A stretch of 64,000 nt of DNA from positions 62,001 through 126,000 of the forward strand of contig NZ_AHTH01000039.1 of the NCBI RefSeq assembly GCF_000245735.1, in the 5' to 3' direction. How positions within the stretch are numbered: the first letter of the stretch is position 1; every line of letters begins with the position of its first letter. The position numbers and the translations under genes are program-made. The stretch comes from Alishewanella jeotgali KCTC 22429. GTDB taxonomy: Bacteria; Pseudomonadota; Gammaproteobacteria; Enterobacterales; Alteromonadaceae. The notes under the pieces are model-generated. The model ran no database searches. It saw only the letters and a program-made list of their open reading frames with translations, and was not told the DNA's origin. This document shows, one piece after another, positions 46,000 through 55,920 of the stretch.

Positions 46000-46118
46000 T
46001 CACAACTCCTTTGAATTGATTTCACGGCAGAATCTTGTGCTAGTATGCTGGCGATAATAGGTTGCGGCTATAGCAGGTTGGCTTAGCGGTGGCACTGAGG
46101 GACAACAGGTGGCGACAG

Positions 46119-47039
46119 ATGACAAGCGGTAATTCCTGGTTCGTACAATGCGTGCAGCGCCATCCTGTGCGTAGCGGCTATTTGCTGTTTGCGCTGTTTT
46201 TGATCTTAAATGCCGCAGTCAATGTCAGTTCAATCTGGACGGCTGAGCAGCGGCAGCCGGACAGCACCTTGTTAATTTGGCAACCGATACTGTGGGAATA
46301 CAGCAGCGTGCTGAGTACCTTGTCACTCAGCCCGCTACTATTCTGGTGGTTTGGCCGGCACCCGCTGCAATTTAAAGCGCCAGCCCGACAACTGCTGCTG
46401 CACCTGGCGGCATCAGTGGTGTTTTCACTGAGTCATGTTGGCATTATGGTAACGCTGCGTAGCTGGGTGTACCGCTGGTTGGGTAGCGACTATCAATTCG
46501 GGCCGCTCGGACGTGAGCTTATCTATGAATATCGCAAAGATCTGTGGGCATATCTGGTCTTTCTCTGCGCTTTTCAGCTGGCACGTTTTGTTCACGCCAG
46601 ATTACAGGGCGAAGCCTATGTGGTCGGGACCGCCGTCAGCGCCGACGCTGCAGGCGACCCCAGCCACCAGGGGGCGACAAGTGGTACGGTCGAGCAACCG
46701 GGTTATTTTCTGGTTAAGAAACTGGATAAGGAATACCTGATCCGTGTCGAAGACATCGCCTGGCTGGAAGCTAACGGTAACTATGTGAATTTGCATAGCG
46801 AGGGACGCATTTATCCGCTACGCGCTACGCTGGCAGCTACCCTGGAAACTCTGCAGCAGGCCGGTTTTTGCCGGATACACCGCAGTCTGGCTGTTAACCT
46901 GCGTTATATAGAGAGTATTGGCTATCAGAGTAGTGGTGATGGCAGCATTTTATTGAAAACGGGTCAGCAGTTGACGTTGTCACGCCGCTATAAAGAACAG
47001 TTTAAAGCGACGGTGGACTGGACGCAAACTAAGCCATAG
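46119..47039 (+). CDS. Membrane-anchored LytTR transcriptional regulator
   Basis: A 306-residue protein: about four membrane helices in residues 20-175 and a C-terminal LytTR DNA-binding domain (about 200-300; IAWLEANGNYVNLH, CRIHRSLAVNLRYI). There is no receiver domain, so signal sensing is probably in the membrane part. The ATG at 46119 has AGGTGG seven bases upstream; an in-frame GTG at 46089 is less supported. Divergent from the acyltransferase gene, its likely target. Confidence 0.87.
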   Translation: MTSGNSWFVQCVQRHPVRSGYLLFALFLILNAAVNVSSIWTAEQRQPDSTLLIWQPILWEYSSVLSTLSLSPLLFWWFGRHPLQFKAPARQLLLHLAASVVFSLSHVGIMVTLRSWVYRWLGSDYQFGPLGRELIYEYRKDLWAYLVFLCAFQLARFVHARLQGEAYVVGTAVSADAAGDPSHQGATSGTVEQPGYFLVKKLDKEYLIRVEDIAWLEANGNYVNLHSEGRIYPLRATLAATLETLQQAGFCRIHRSLAVNLRYIESIGYQSSGDGSILLKTGQQLTLSRRYKEQFKATVDWTQTKP

Positions 47040-47094
47040 CAAGCCGCTATAGCGCCGGTCTGTCTTGCAAGGACATAGCCGGCGCGGCTTAAGT

Positions 47095-48183
47095 TTATTG
47101 GTGGTAACTGATATGCTGATGGAAACGCACCGTTAAATCATCGCGCTCAGGTTGCAGATTTACCGCTTTAGCAAAACGACGCAGTGCGCTTTCTACTTCA
47201 TTCATAAAGCGGCCATAACCCATATCGGTTTGGTCGTCTGGCGTGGCGAAAATGATCAGCTGCATCATTTCTACCAGCTTATCACCCTGCAGATCGCTGA
47301 CCAGCTGGCCTTGCTTGGCGCTGGGGTCAAAACCAATCATCTGTAACTCTGTGCCCTGGCTGCTTTTATCAAACTGGCTGTTGCGGACCAGCGGTAATAA
47401 ACCATTGGCCAGCACGGCCAGATGTTGCAGTTTTTCTTGCTGACAGGCCGAGACAAAGTGATCGGCGATATGCTGATACAGCGGCAGATAGGGGCTGCTG
47501 CTGTGCAGATCCAGCTTTACCTGCTCTTTTAGCCGCCGGCTGAGCGGTAAATTGACAATCACATAAGTCAGGGCGCTATGGGCCGGCAGTTCCGCTTGCC
47601 GGGCTTTATAGCGGGCATCGATAGAGCGCAGTTTATAGCCGTAGCTTTCTTTACTGCCTTTGGCTTTGGCGAATAAATCATAGGTCAGATGCTGGTGATC
47701 ACGGACTTTGATTTTCAGCTCTGCCAATGCCAGGCGGTTACGCAGCTCAGTCAGTAATGTCGTCACCTGCTGGTGAAAGGCTGCGGCATTAGAGCGCAGT
47801 GGCTGCTCGGTTGCCAGAAACAACAGGCTAATTTTCCGTGCCCGCACTTTGGCATCATAGAAGCTATGCTGGGCTTCATGGTAGCTGGGGTTATAGAAAA
47901 ACAGAATTTGCTCGGCGGTTTGCAGCACATAGGCTTCCTGGTGGAAGCGCACTACCGGGGTTTTACCGTTTGCAATCAGGTGCACATTGCGCAGGCCAAA
48001 CTGATCGGCCAGTTCAAACAGCTTTTGACTTAGCGCCTGATACAGCGCCAGGTAGGGGGTGTCTGTGCTGCTTGCCGGGTAGCGGGCTACTAACTCATCG
48101 GACAAAACAAACTCAGCCAGCAGGTATTGATTATCGCGGGCCGACGCGGGCAAATAAACCTTGTGTTGCGAACTGACGGGCAT
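47095..48183 (-). CDS. Unknown cytoplasmic protein with an internal duplication (possibly DUF3083)
   Basis: A 362-residue protein without signal or membrane segments. Two halves are related: YLALYQALSQKLFELADQFG-LRNVHLIANG-TPVVR near residues 45-85 resembles YLPLYQHIADHFVSACQQEK-LQHLAVLANG-LPLVR near 230-270, each followed by a strand with FF/II. It resembles the Gammaproteobacteria-restricted DUF3083 group, but I am not certain. The ATG at 48183 has AGGAG eight bases upstream; a longer in-frame start is rejected. No function proposed. Confidence 0.75.
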   Translation of the reverse strand: MPVSSQHKVYLPASARDNQYLLAEFVLSDELVARYPASSTDTPYLALYQALSQKLFELADQFGLRNVHLIANGKTPVVRFHQEAYVLQTAEQILFFYNPSYHEAQHSFYDAKVRARKISLLFLATEQPLRSNAAAFHQQVTTLLTELRNRLALAELKIKVRDHQHLTYDLFAKAKGSKESYGYKLRSIDARYKARQAELPAHSALTYVIVNLPLSRRLKEQVKLDLHSSSPYLPLYQHIADHFVSACQQEKLQHLAVLANGLLPLVRNSQFDKSSQGTELQMIGFDPSAKQGQLVSDLQGDKLVEMMQLIIFATPDDQTDMGYGRFMNEVESALRRFAKAVNLQPERDDLTVRFHQHISYHQ

Positions 48184-48395
48184 AACCGTACTCCTGTACA
48201 GATTAAAATTGCGCCAATTGTAGCAAAAAGGCTGGCAAATGTGCCAGCTGGTTAACATTATTTAAATCCTTGAGTGTTATCAGGTTTTTTTGCCGAGGCT
48301 GTGATAGCTCTTATATGCATAGCAGGATGTTTTTTAAAAAATTCTGCTAGAATAAGCAGTTATTACCTTTTAACCGCTGCCTGAACTCTGGATAG

Positions 48396-49043
48396 ATGAT
48401 GTCTGTAACCTTATTAATTGATTATTGGCTAATTGCCATTACTGCACTCTTTGTTGTTGTTAACCCGCTGACAACGGCTTTTATTTTTGTCTCCTTGTTG
48501 CCAAATGCCAACGCCATTCAGCGTAGACGGGCCGCCAAACGTTCCACCCTGGTCTCGGCCGGGATCTTTTTGTTATTCGGTTTGCTGGGCAGTTTTATTT
48601 TTAAGGTGTTTGGCATTACGCTGGAAGCCTTTCGCATCGCCGGCGGCCTGATCCTGTTTGGTATTGCGATGAGCATGATGCAAAAAGGTCTGGATGATGG
48701 CGAAGAAGCAACAGGTAAAGAGCCGCATCCGGACGGCAAGCTGGCGAAAGATGTGTCGATTATTCCTTTGGCGATCCCCTTTATTGCTGGCCCCGGCGCC
48801 ATTGCCACCGTGATGATCCTAACCAGTGAAGCACAGAGTTTGTGGCACTTTATTACGGTGTTCCTGGCTATCGGTATTACGACCTTTTCCTGTTATCTGG
48901 CAATGATTTATTCGCATGTACTGGTGCGTTATATCGGCGAGACCGGTAAAGAAATTATTACCCGGCTATTCGGCTTGATCCTGTCGGTTATTGCCGTGCA
49001 GTTTGTGATTAACGGCGTGCTGGATATTTATCGTAGTCTGTAA
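48396..49043 (+). CDS. MarC-family integral membrane protein
   Basis: A 215-residue protein with six membrane helices and the MarC family features: ALFVVVNPLTTAFIF in the first helix pair, AFRIAGGLILFGIAMSM, a charged cytoplasmic loop, and IPLAIPFIAGPGAIATVMIL. The family was once linked to antibiotic resistance; the real role is unknown. Two ATG codons are adjacent at 48396 and 48399. Convergent with nhaC. Confidence 0.9.
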   Translation: MMSVTLLIDYWLIAITALFVVVNPLTTAFIFVSLLPNANAIQRRRAAKRSTLVSAGIFLLFGLLGSFIFKVFGITLEAFRIAGGLILFGIAMSMMQKGLDDGEEATGKEPHPDGKLAKDVSIIPLAIPFIAGPGAIATVMILTSEAQSLWHFITVFLAIGITTFSCYLAMIYSHVLVRYIGETGKEIITRLFGLILSVIAVQFVINGVLDIYRSL

Positions 49044-49070
49044 AAAAAACAGGGCGCCGTTGCGCCCTGT
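49044..49070 (-). terminator. Terminator between marC-like gene and nhaC
   Basis: A nine-base perfect stem (ACAGGGCGC / GCGCCCTGT) with a four-base loop. On the minus strand it is followed by eight T, so it is a strong terminator for nhaC, and it may also slow plus-strand transcription. Confidence 0.85.
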
Positions 49071-49091
49071 GTTGCTTGCTTAGTAACCGGC

Positions 49092-50561
49092 TCAGGCCAG
49101 AATAATAAAGCCAAAGAATGCCAGCACCGCAGCGATAAAGGCATAGGGGAACTGGGTTAGGGCGTGGCTCATCAGGTTACAGCCCGAACCCTGCGCCGCT
49201 AATACGGTTGAGTCACTGTAGAAGCAGGCCTGACTACCAAAGGAACTGGCTGATAGCAGGGCACCAATCACCAGTGGGATATTGGCATCTACTGCAATAG
49301 CCAGCGGCATCACAATCGGGATCGACACCGCAAAAATGCCCCAACTGGAGCCTGTAACGAAGGCTAACACAGCCATCGCCACAAAGACCAACGCCGGTAA
49401 CATCTGGGCGTTCATATAGGGCGCCAGGTTCTCAATCACGTATAGCGGTAACCCTAACTGATCACAAACATCCTTAAAGGTAAAGGCCGCGATCACGGTA
49501 CAGATCGCCGGTAACATGGTTTTAAAACCGTGCATCATCAGCTCCATCATCTCGGTAAAGGGCATCAGACGCTGCGCCATATACATTGGGATGGTCAGAA
49601 TAAAGGTCAGGATTAACGCAGGCCAGATTTCCGCTTCAAACCAGATGGTAAAGCCAATCAGCATCAGCATCGGTAACAGGAAGTTATACAGCTTGCCGCC
49701 TTTTTTGTCTGACGCATCAAACTCTTCTTCAAAGGCTTCTACTGCAAAGTCGTCGCTGGTATGGGTATGTGAAGCGGCGGTTTCAGCCGGCGCATCAATA
49801 TTGCCACTGGATTGCTGGGCGGCTAGTTCGGCTTTTTTCATTGGGCCAATCAGCGGCACTATGCCTAAGATAACCAGCGGCACCATAATCAGCGCCAACC
49901 AGGCATACACCATATAAGGAATGGCTGAGATATAGGTTTTAATGCCATTGGGGTCGGTTTCCGGCGCGATACCGTTAGCCACCAGCAGACCGCCAAAGAA
50001 AATGGCCCAGGTTGAAATCGGCACCAGCACACACATTGGTGCGGCGGTTGAGTCAACCACATAGGCCAGCATTTCCCGCGATACCTTGTATTTGTCGGTG
50101 ATCCGCTTCATGGTTTCGCCGACGGTTAAGGCATTCAGGTAATCATCGATAAAGATAATCAGACCCAGAAAGTAGGTCATAAACAGCGACGGTTTGCGGC
50201 CACTGGCATACTGCTGCGCCATCCGGCCAAAGGCAAAGGCGCCACCGGTATGCACCAGCAGCGCAATTAAGGCGCCAAAGCCACCACAGACCAGAATTAA
50301 CCAGCCGATGGTTTCGTCCTGCATCACGCGCACTGAGGTTTCGCCCAGATTAAATAGGGCTTCAATCGGTGAGCCCGCCAGCAAAATTAAGCCGGCGGCG
50401 GCACCTAACACCAGCGCCAGAATAGGCCGCTTTAACCAAACGGCAAACGCCAGCACGACTAAGGCGGGGATCAGACTAATGGCTGAAGGTTCAACGGCGG
50501 CCGCTTCGGCCGCCGCAGCAATAGGTTCGGCCAGACTCTCTAAAGATGCATCTGCTGACAT
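49092..50561 (-). CDS. NhaC-family Na+/H+ antiporter
   Basis: A 489-residue polytopic inner-membrane transporter with 11-12 helices. Typical segments are FGRMAQQYASGRKPSLFMTYFLGLIIFIDDYLNALTVG, DSTAAPMCVLVPISTW and GSSWGIFAVSIP. A hydrophilic loop with HTHTSDD sits mid-protein. NhaC-type proteins exchange Na+ for H+, but relatives carry amino acids such as lysine or malate, so the substrate is open. The ATG has only a weak ribosome-binding sequence. It is preceded by a structured leader ending in a terminator-like hairpin, which suggests ligand-controlled expression. Confidence 0.87.
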   Translation of the reverse strand: MSADASLESLAEPIAAAAEAAAVEPSAISLIPALVVLAFAVWLKRPILALVLGAAAGLILLAGSPIEALFNLGETSVRVMQDETIGWLILVCGGFGALIALLVHTGGAFAFGRMAQQYASGRKPSLFMTYFLGLIIFIDDYLNALTVGETMKRITDKYKVSREMLAYVVDSTAAPMCVLVPISTWAIFFGGLLVANGIAPETDPNGIKTYISAIPYMVYAWLALIMVPLVILGIVPLIGPMKKAELAAQQSSGNIDAPAETAASHTHTSDDFAVEAFEEEFDASDKKGGKLYNFLLPMLMLIGFTIWFEAEIWPALILTFILTIPMYMAQRLMPFTEMMELMMHGFKTMLPAICTVIAAFTFKDVCDQLGLPLYVIENLAPYMNAQMLPALVFVAMAVLAFVTGSSWGIFAVSIPIVMPLAIAVDANIPLVIGALLSASSFGSQACFYSDSTVLAAQGSGCNLMSHALTQFPYAFIAAVLAFFGFIILA

Positions 50562-50580
50562 GGTTTTTTATTCTCATACT

Positions 50581-50760
50581 AAAAGCCGGGATAGCCGGCA
50601 AAGTTAACTGAACCGTTGCAGCAGATTTACAACTCAACGGAGCGGACTACGGTGTTGCATCTTCGACTAGACCACGCGGAAACGTGCATAAGTATGCAAC
50701 ACGGGTTCGCCTGTTCTTTCGGCAGACAAACCCGTGCATCATAGCAAAAAATTTCTGCAG
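50581..50760 (-). promoter_or_regulatory. Structured mRNA leader of nhaC, candidate riboswitch or attenuator
   Basis: Reading the minus strand 5' to 3': an eight-base stem CACGGGTT/AACCCGTG (50736-50729 with 50707-50700); GTTGCAT pairing with ATGCAAC (50700-50694 with 50660-50654) around an inner CACG/CGTG hairpin; CCGTTG/CAACGG (50640-50635 with 50618-50613); then GCCGG-CTATC-CCGGC followed by TTTT (50599-50581), a terminator-like hairpin about 20 bases before the ATG. It lacks the hallmarks of a lysine riboswitch. Identity unknown. Confidence 0.6.
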
Positions 50761-50780
50761 CACAATTGAAATTTAAACAG

Positions 50781-50815
50781 AAAAAAGCCCAAACCGGTCA
50801 CGCCAGTTCGGGCTT
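50781..50815 (-). terminator. Terminator of the pepA-holC-valS operon
   Basis: On the minus strand AAGCCCGAACTGG pairs with the CCGGTTTGGGCTT arm (13 pairs including G-T pairs) around CGTGA, followed by a T run. It lies 40 bases past the valS stop and isolates nhaC transcription. Confidence 0.88.
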
Positions 50816-50855
50816 GTAAGGGGCCGTTTCGCGCTATCATAATTAGCGCTGCTGA

Positions 50856-53714
50856 TCAAAGGGCGGCGATTTCGGCCTGCTGCGCTTGCAGTTTGTTTAC
50901 CGCCTGCTCCAGTTCAGCGAGTTTAGCGCGCTCCTTCTCCAGCACCGCTTCCGGTGCTTTGGCAACAAAGCCTTCGTTATTCAGCTTACCGGCAACCCGG
51001 GATAACTCTTGCTGGGTTTTTTCCAGTTGCTTGGCAATACGGCCCAGTTCTGCTGCTTTATCAATTAAACCGGCCATTGGGATCAGCAAGTCCATGCTGC
51101 CAATCAGCTGCGCGGCGCTGGCTGGTGCTTTAGCATCAGCCGCCAATACCTCCAGGCTGTCCAGTTTCGCCATTACCAGCAGGAAATTACGGTTTTGCTC
51201 CAGTCGGCGCTGCTCTTCTGCATTCAGATTACGCAGCAATACCGTTAATGGCTTAGATGGCGCAATATTCATTTCGCCACGCACGTTACGGATAGCGGTT
51301 ATCACGGCTTTTAACCATTCCAGATCGGCCTGCGCCGTTTCATCCACCAGCTCGGCCTGATAAACCGGATAGGCGGCCAGCATAATGCTGTCACTGTTAA
51401 TACCGGCCAGTGGCTTAACGGCTTGCCAGATACTTTCCGTGATATAAGGCATAATCGGATGCATCAGGCGTAACAGGCTTTCCAGCACGGTGATCAGCGT
51501 ATGGCGGGTGCCGCGCTGTTCTGCTTCAGAGCCTTTGAACAACACCGGCTTGGTCAGCTCCAGATACCAGTCACAGAACTGGTTCCAGGTAAACTCATAC
51601 AGTGCAGTGGCGGCCAGATCAAAGCGATAGCTGTCGAAGTAATGCCGCACTTGTTTTACCGTTTGCTGGTATTGTGCCAGGATCCATTTATCGGCCAGTG
51701 ACAGCACCTTATCGTTGCTGTTAAAGCCGCAGTCCTGACCTTCGGTATTCATCAGCACATAGCGGCTGGCATTCCACAGTTTATTGCAGAAGTTACGGTA
51801 GCCTTCTAAGCGCTTCATATCCCAGTTGATATCCCGACCGGTAGACGCCAGTGCAGCCAGCGTAAAACGCACCGCATCGGTGCCGCTGGCCGGAATACCC
51901 TCCGGGAACTGCTTGCTGGTGCGGTCGGCAATTTTCTTTGCCAGCTGCGGTTGCATCATATTGGCAGTGCGTTTTTCCAGCAGTGCGTCCAGCGTAATGC
52001 CGTCAATCATATCCAGTGGGTCAATCACATTACCCTTGGATTTTGACATCTTATCGCCGTTTTCATCCCGGATCAGACCGGTGACATAAACTGTCTTAAA
52101 GGGCACTTGCGGCTTACCATCGGCATCTTTAATAAAGTGCATGGTCATCATGATCATCCGGGCAACCCAGAAGAAAATAATGTCAAAGCCGGTCACTAAC
52201 ACATCGGTAGGATGGAAGTTCTTTAAGTCTTCGGTTTGCTCTGGCCAACCCAGCGTCGAGAAGGTCCACAGCGCAGAACTAAACCAGGTGTCCAGCACGT
52301 CGTTGTCCTGACTCAGGCTGACGCTAGCTGCCAGCTGATATTTACTGCGCACCTCAGCTTCGCTACGACCAACATAAACCTTGCCGTCGGCATCATACCA
52401 GGCTGGAATACGGTGGCCCCACCACAGCTGACGCGAGATACACCAATCCTGAATATCACGCATCCAGCTGTAGTACATATTCTCATATTGCTTCGGCACA
52501 AACTGAATATCGCCGTTTTCTACCGCTTCGGTCGCCGTTTTCGCCAGTGGCGCAACCCGCACATACCACTGATCAGTCAGCATCGGCTCAATGACCACGC
52601 CGCTGCGATCACCATAGGGCAGGGTGTTGTTGACCTCTTCAATTTTTTCCAGCAAGCCGGCGGCATCAAAGGCGGCAACGATGGCTTTGCGGGCTGCGTA
52701 GCGGTCCAGGCCCTGATATTCAGCCGGGATCGCAATCTGCAGTTCGGTATTTGGCTGGCCGTTAATATAGTAGCAGTCTGCGCTCTGACGGATAGTGGCA
52801 TCCGGGGTCATCACATTAATCAGCGGCAACTGATGACGTTTACCAACTTCGTAGTCATTAAAGTCATGCGCCGGCGTGATCTTGACGCAGCCACTGCCTT
52901 TGCTCATGTCGGCATGCTCGTCAGCGATAATCGGGATGCGGCGGTTGGCCAGCGGCAACAGTATGGCTTTGCCAATCAGATCTTTATAGCGCTCATCTTC
53001 CGGGTTTACCGCAACGGCGCTGTCACCGAGCATGGTTTCCGGGCGGGTGGTCGCCACCACCAGGTAGTCTTTACCATCAGCAGTTTTTACGCCATCGGCC
53101 AGCGGATAACGCAGGTGCCAGAACTGGCCCTTTTGCTCTTTATTCTCGACTTCCAGATCCGAAATCGCGGTATGCAGTTTCGGATCCCAGTTTACCAGGC
53201 GTTTGCCGCGGTAAATCAAATCATCTTCATACAGCCTTACAAAGACTTCCTGCACGGCATTCGACAGGCCGGCATCCATGGTAAAGCGTTCACGGTCCCA
53301 ATCGACCGAGTTACCCAGGCGGCGCATTTGTGAGGTAATGGTACCGCCGGATTCAGCCTTCCATTGCCATACCTTTTCAATAAACTTGTCGCGGCCAAGC
53401 TCGGCGCGGCCGGGCAGACCTTCCTGCGCCAGTTTACGCTCTACTACCATCTGGGTGGCGATACCGGCATGGTCAGTACCAACTTGCCACAGCGCATTTT
53501 TACCCTGCATCCGCTGATAGCGGGTGAGCGCATCCATAATGGTTTGCTGGAACGCATGCCCCATATGCAGGCTACCGGTAACATTTGGCGGCGGGATCAT
53601 AATGCAGTAGTTATTACCCGGCCGGTTATCGCCGTTCGGTTTAAAATAGCCCTTGCTTTCCCAGGCCTGATACATCGCCTGTTCTATTTCACTGGGGTTA
53701 AAGGTTTTTTCCAT
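50856..53714 (-). CDS. valS: Valyl-tRNA synthetase
   Basis: A 952-residue class I aminoacyl-tRNA synthetase that charges tRNA-Val. The HIGH-like motif is in [15 protein letters not shown] near residue 41 and KMSKS in [13 protein letters not shown] near 555. The CP1 editing domain is between them ([10 protein letters not shown]). The C-terminus is the valine-specific coiled-coil arm ([21 protein letters not shown]). It is the third gene after pepA and holC, the order found across Gammaproteobacteria. The ribosome-binding site is weak (AGG at ten bases). Confidence 0.98.
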   Translation of the reverse strand: MEKTFNPSEIEQAMYQAWESKGYFKPNGDNRPGNNYCIMIPPPNVTGSLHMGHAFQQTIMDALTRYQRMQGKNALWQVGTDHAGIATQMVVERKLAQEGLPGRAELGRDKFIEKVWQWKAESGGTITSQMRRLGNSVDWDRERFTMDAGLSNAVQEVFVRLYEDDLIYRGKRLVNWDPKLHTAISDLEVENKEQKGQFWHLRYPLADGVKTADGKDYLVVATTRPETMLGDSAVAVNPEDERYKDLIGKAILLPLANRRIPIIADEHADMSKGSGCVKITPAHDFNDYEVGKRHQLPLINVMTPDATIRQSADCYYINGQPNTELQIAIPAEYQGLDRYAARKAIVAAFDAAGLLEKIEEVNNTLPYGDRSGVVIEPMLTDQWYVRVAPLAKTATEAVENGDIQFVPKQYENMYYSWMRDIQDWCISRQLWWGHRIPAWYDADGKVYVGRSEAEVRSKYQLAASVSLSQDNDVLDTWFSSALWTFSTLGWPEQTEDLKNFHPTDVLVTGFDIIFFWVARMIMMTMHFIKDADGKPQVPFKTVYVTGLIRDENGDKMSKSKGNVIDPLDMIDGITLDALLEKRTANMMQPQLAKKIADRTSKQFPEGIPASGTDAVRFTLAALASTGRDINWDMKRLEGYRNFCNKLWNASRYVLMNTEGQDCGFNSNDKVLSLADKWILAQYQQTVKQVRHYFDSYRFDLAATALYEFTWNQFCDWYLELTKPVLFKGSEAEQRGTRHTLITVLESLLRLMHPIMPYITESIWQAVKPLAGINSDSIMLAAYPVYQAELVDETAQADLEWLKAVITAIRNVRGEMNIAPSKPLTVLLRNLNAEEQRRLEQNRNFLLVMAKLDSLEVLAADAKAPASAAQLIGSMDLLIPMAGLIDKAAELGRIAKQLEKTQQELSRVAGKLNNEGFVAKAPEAVLEKERAKLAELEQAVNKLQAQQAEIAAL

Positions 53715-53733
53715 CTGAGTGATACCTGTAAAT

Positions 53734-54198
53734 TCAGTCGGCAGTAATCGTTTCCGGCAGAATGCCCGCCTGTCGATACTGCTTGTAGCGTTCCCGCGCC
53801 TGCGCTTTTAGCGTTGGCTCGGCGGGCACAAATTCAATGATCTGGTTAAAGCGCCGGGCAAAATCCGGCACCTGGTCGGCCAGGTTAATTAACACCTGGC
53901 GGCTGGTTTTTGGCGCCTGCCAGCCAATTTCTACCGGCGCGCCGCGTTGTGGACCTTCGCCGGCCAGGTTATGTGGCACAAAGCTGTCGGGTTCAAATTG
54001 CCATAACAGTTCGTCCAGCAGCTCGGCACTTTGCTGGTCGGCAGTATATACGAAAACCCGTTGTTTGGCGCGGTACAGCTGGGCACAAAGCTGGCAGGCT
54101 AAAGCAAAATGAGCTGGCGCAGGCGTCAGCTCATTAGCTTGGGAACCAGTACTGGCTGCAGCACTTTGCTCAGCCAGCACATAGAAGGTAACCTGCAT
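53734..54198 (-). CDS. holC: DNA polymerase III chi subunit
   Basis: A 154-residue chi subunit, which links the clamp loader to single-strand-binding protein. It has the short strand start [52 protein letters not shown] across the middle, and [12 protein letters not shown] near the end. An Ala/Ser/Thr-rich insert follows the first strand (about residues 10-28). The ATG shares its A with the pepA stop (TGATG), so translation is coupled. Confidence 0.92.
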   Translation of the reverse strand: MQVTFYVLAEQSAAASTGSQANELTPAPAHFALACQLCAQLYRAKQRVFVYTADQQSAELLDELLWQFEPDSFVPHNLAGEGPQRGAPVEIGWQAPKTSRQVLINLADQVPDFARRFNQIIEFVPAEPTLKAQARERYKQYRQAGILPETITAD

Positions 54199-55706
54199 CA
54201 GTGATCCTGCTGCTGACCAGTACGATTGATCAGGAACTGGGTCAGCAATGCGACCGGCCGGCCGGTTGAACCTTTGTCTTTACCGCCACTGCGCCAGGCG
54301 GTACCGGCGATATCCAGGTGCGCCCAATGATATTTGCGGGTAAAGCGTGACAGAAAGCAAGCGGCAGTAATGGTACCGGCAGCACGGCCACCCAGGTTGC
54401 TAAAGTCAGCAAACGGGCTCTCCAGCTGGTCCTGATACTCATCCCACAGCGGCAGGCGCCAGGCGCGATCGCCACTTTGCTCTGAGGCATTCAACAGCTC
54501 ATGCGCCAATGGGTTATGGTTACTCAACAGGCCAGAGGCATGTTTACCCAGTGCAATCACGCAGGCACCAGTTAATGTCGCCACATCAATCACCAGCTCA
54601 GGGTCAAAGCGTTCGACATAGGTCAGTGCATCGCAAAGCACCAGCCGGCCTTCGGCATCGGTATTCAGCACTTCAACGGTTTGGCCTGACATGGTGGTCA
54701 GGATATCACCTGGCCGGTAAGCGTTGGCATCCGGCATATTTTCTGCTGCGGCCAGCACTGCGACGATATTTACCGGTAACTGCAGGTTAATCACTGCCTG
54801 CATGGTACCCAGCACTGAGGCGGCACCACACATATCAAACTTCATTTCATCCATGCCGTCGCCCGGTTTCAGGCTGATACCACCGGAGTCGAAGGTCAGG
54901 CCCTTGCCAACCAGTACCACCGGCGCGCTGTTATCAGCCGCACCCTGATATTTGATCACCGACATTTTCGGTTCATTGACTGAACCGCGACCAACAGCAA
55001 GATAGGAGTTCATGCCCAGAGCTGACATTTCGGCTACGCCTAATACTTCAACGCTGACCTTATCCGATAACTTGCTCAGTGCTGACGCCTGCTCGGCCAG
55101 ATAGGCCGGGGTACAGATATTCGGCGGCATATTCCCGACATCTTTACACTGTTTAATACCGGCAGCGATAGCTAAACCATGTTCCACCGCGCGCTCGCCA
55201 ATGGTCAGATCGCGGCGGGTTGGTACATTAAATACAATTTTACGCAGCGGGCGGCGGGTTTCGTCCTTTTTGCTTTTCAGCTTGTCAAAGACGTAGAGGC
55301 AATCCTGTGTGGTTTCCACCGCATGACGTACTTTCCAGTAGGTATCGCGGCCTTTAACATGCAGCTCGGATAAAAAGCATACCGCTTCCATCGAGCCGGT
55401 TTCGTTCAGGGTGCTAATGGTTTTGGCGATGATCTGACGGTACTGGCGCTCATCTAATTCGCGCTCTTTGCCACAACCAACCAATAATACACGCTCACTT
55501 AATACATTGGGCACATGGTGCAGTAACAGCATCTGGCCTGGCTTGCCTTCCAGATCGCCGCGGCGTAATAAGTTACTGATATAGCCTTCACTGATTTTAT
55601 CCAGTTGCTCGGCTACGGCGGACAGGCGGCGTGGCTCATACACACCGACCACAATGCAGGCACTGCGTTGTTTTTCCGGACTTCCGCTTTTGACGCTGAA
55701 CTCCAT
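54198..55706 (-). CDS. pepA: Leucyl aminopeptidase PepA
   Basis: A 502-residue M17 dinuclear metallo-aminopeptidase. The N-terminal domain is followed by the catalytic half with [28 protein letters not shown], and the family signature [10 protein letters not shown]. Metal ligands (K, D, D, E) are in these segments. In E. coli PepA also binds DNA in Xer recombination and carAB control; whether that holds here is unknown. ATG with AGGAG five bases upstream. First gene of pepA-holC-valS and divergent from lptF. Confidence 0.97.
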   Translation of the reverse strand: MEFSVKSGSPEKQRSACIVVGVYEPRRLSAVAEQLDKISEGYISNLLRRGDLEGKPGQMLLLHHVPNVLSERVLLVGCGKERELDERQYRQIIAKTISTLNETGSMEAVCFLSELHVKGRDTYWKVRHAVETTQDCLYVFDKLKSKKDETRRPLRKIVFNVPTRRDLTIGERAVEHGLAIAAGIKQCKDVGNMPPNICTPAYLAEQASALSKLSDKVSVEVLGVAEMSALGMNSYLAVGRGSVNEPKMSVIKYQGAADNSAPVVLVGKGLTFDSGGISLKPGDGMDEMKFDMCGAASVLGTMQAVINLQLPVNIVAVLAAAENMPDANAYRPGDILTTMSGQTVEVLNTDAEGRLVLCDALTYVERFDPELVIDVATLTGACVIALGKHASGLLSNHNPLAHELLNASEQSGDRAWRLPLWDEYQDQLESPFADFSNLGGRAAGTITAACFLSRFTRKYHWAHLDIAGTAWRSGGKDKGSTGRPVALLTQFLINRTGQQQDH

Positions 55707-55920
55707 GTTTACTCCTGATTCTAAGAGACTGTGCTACTATGGGCGCTGATCGCATACAGCAGACGCGGCAGCCACAAGGTATGGTGCTGAAATTTTACCG
55801 GGTTTTACTGAAAAAGCTCGGTTTTAATGCCGCTTTGCCCGATAATAAAGTGTATAAATACCAAGTTTACTGAAAAATCACCAGCTTTCCAGAGAAAAGA
55901 CAGGTTTTTAGGGGGCATTT

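Noticed and set aside
50562-50780. Lysine riboswitch, known before some nhaC-type genes
   Set aside because: The conserved lysine-riboswitch core segments (GAGG-type 5' box, AGUA loops) are not visible; kept as an unidentified structured leader instead.
52236-53333. A 365-codon open frame on the plus strand
   Set aside because: It is entirely antisense to valS, whose motifs are unambiguous. The predicted protein has no recognisable domain and no ribosome-binding site; it is a by-product of codon bias.
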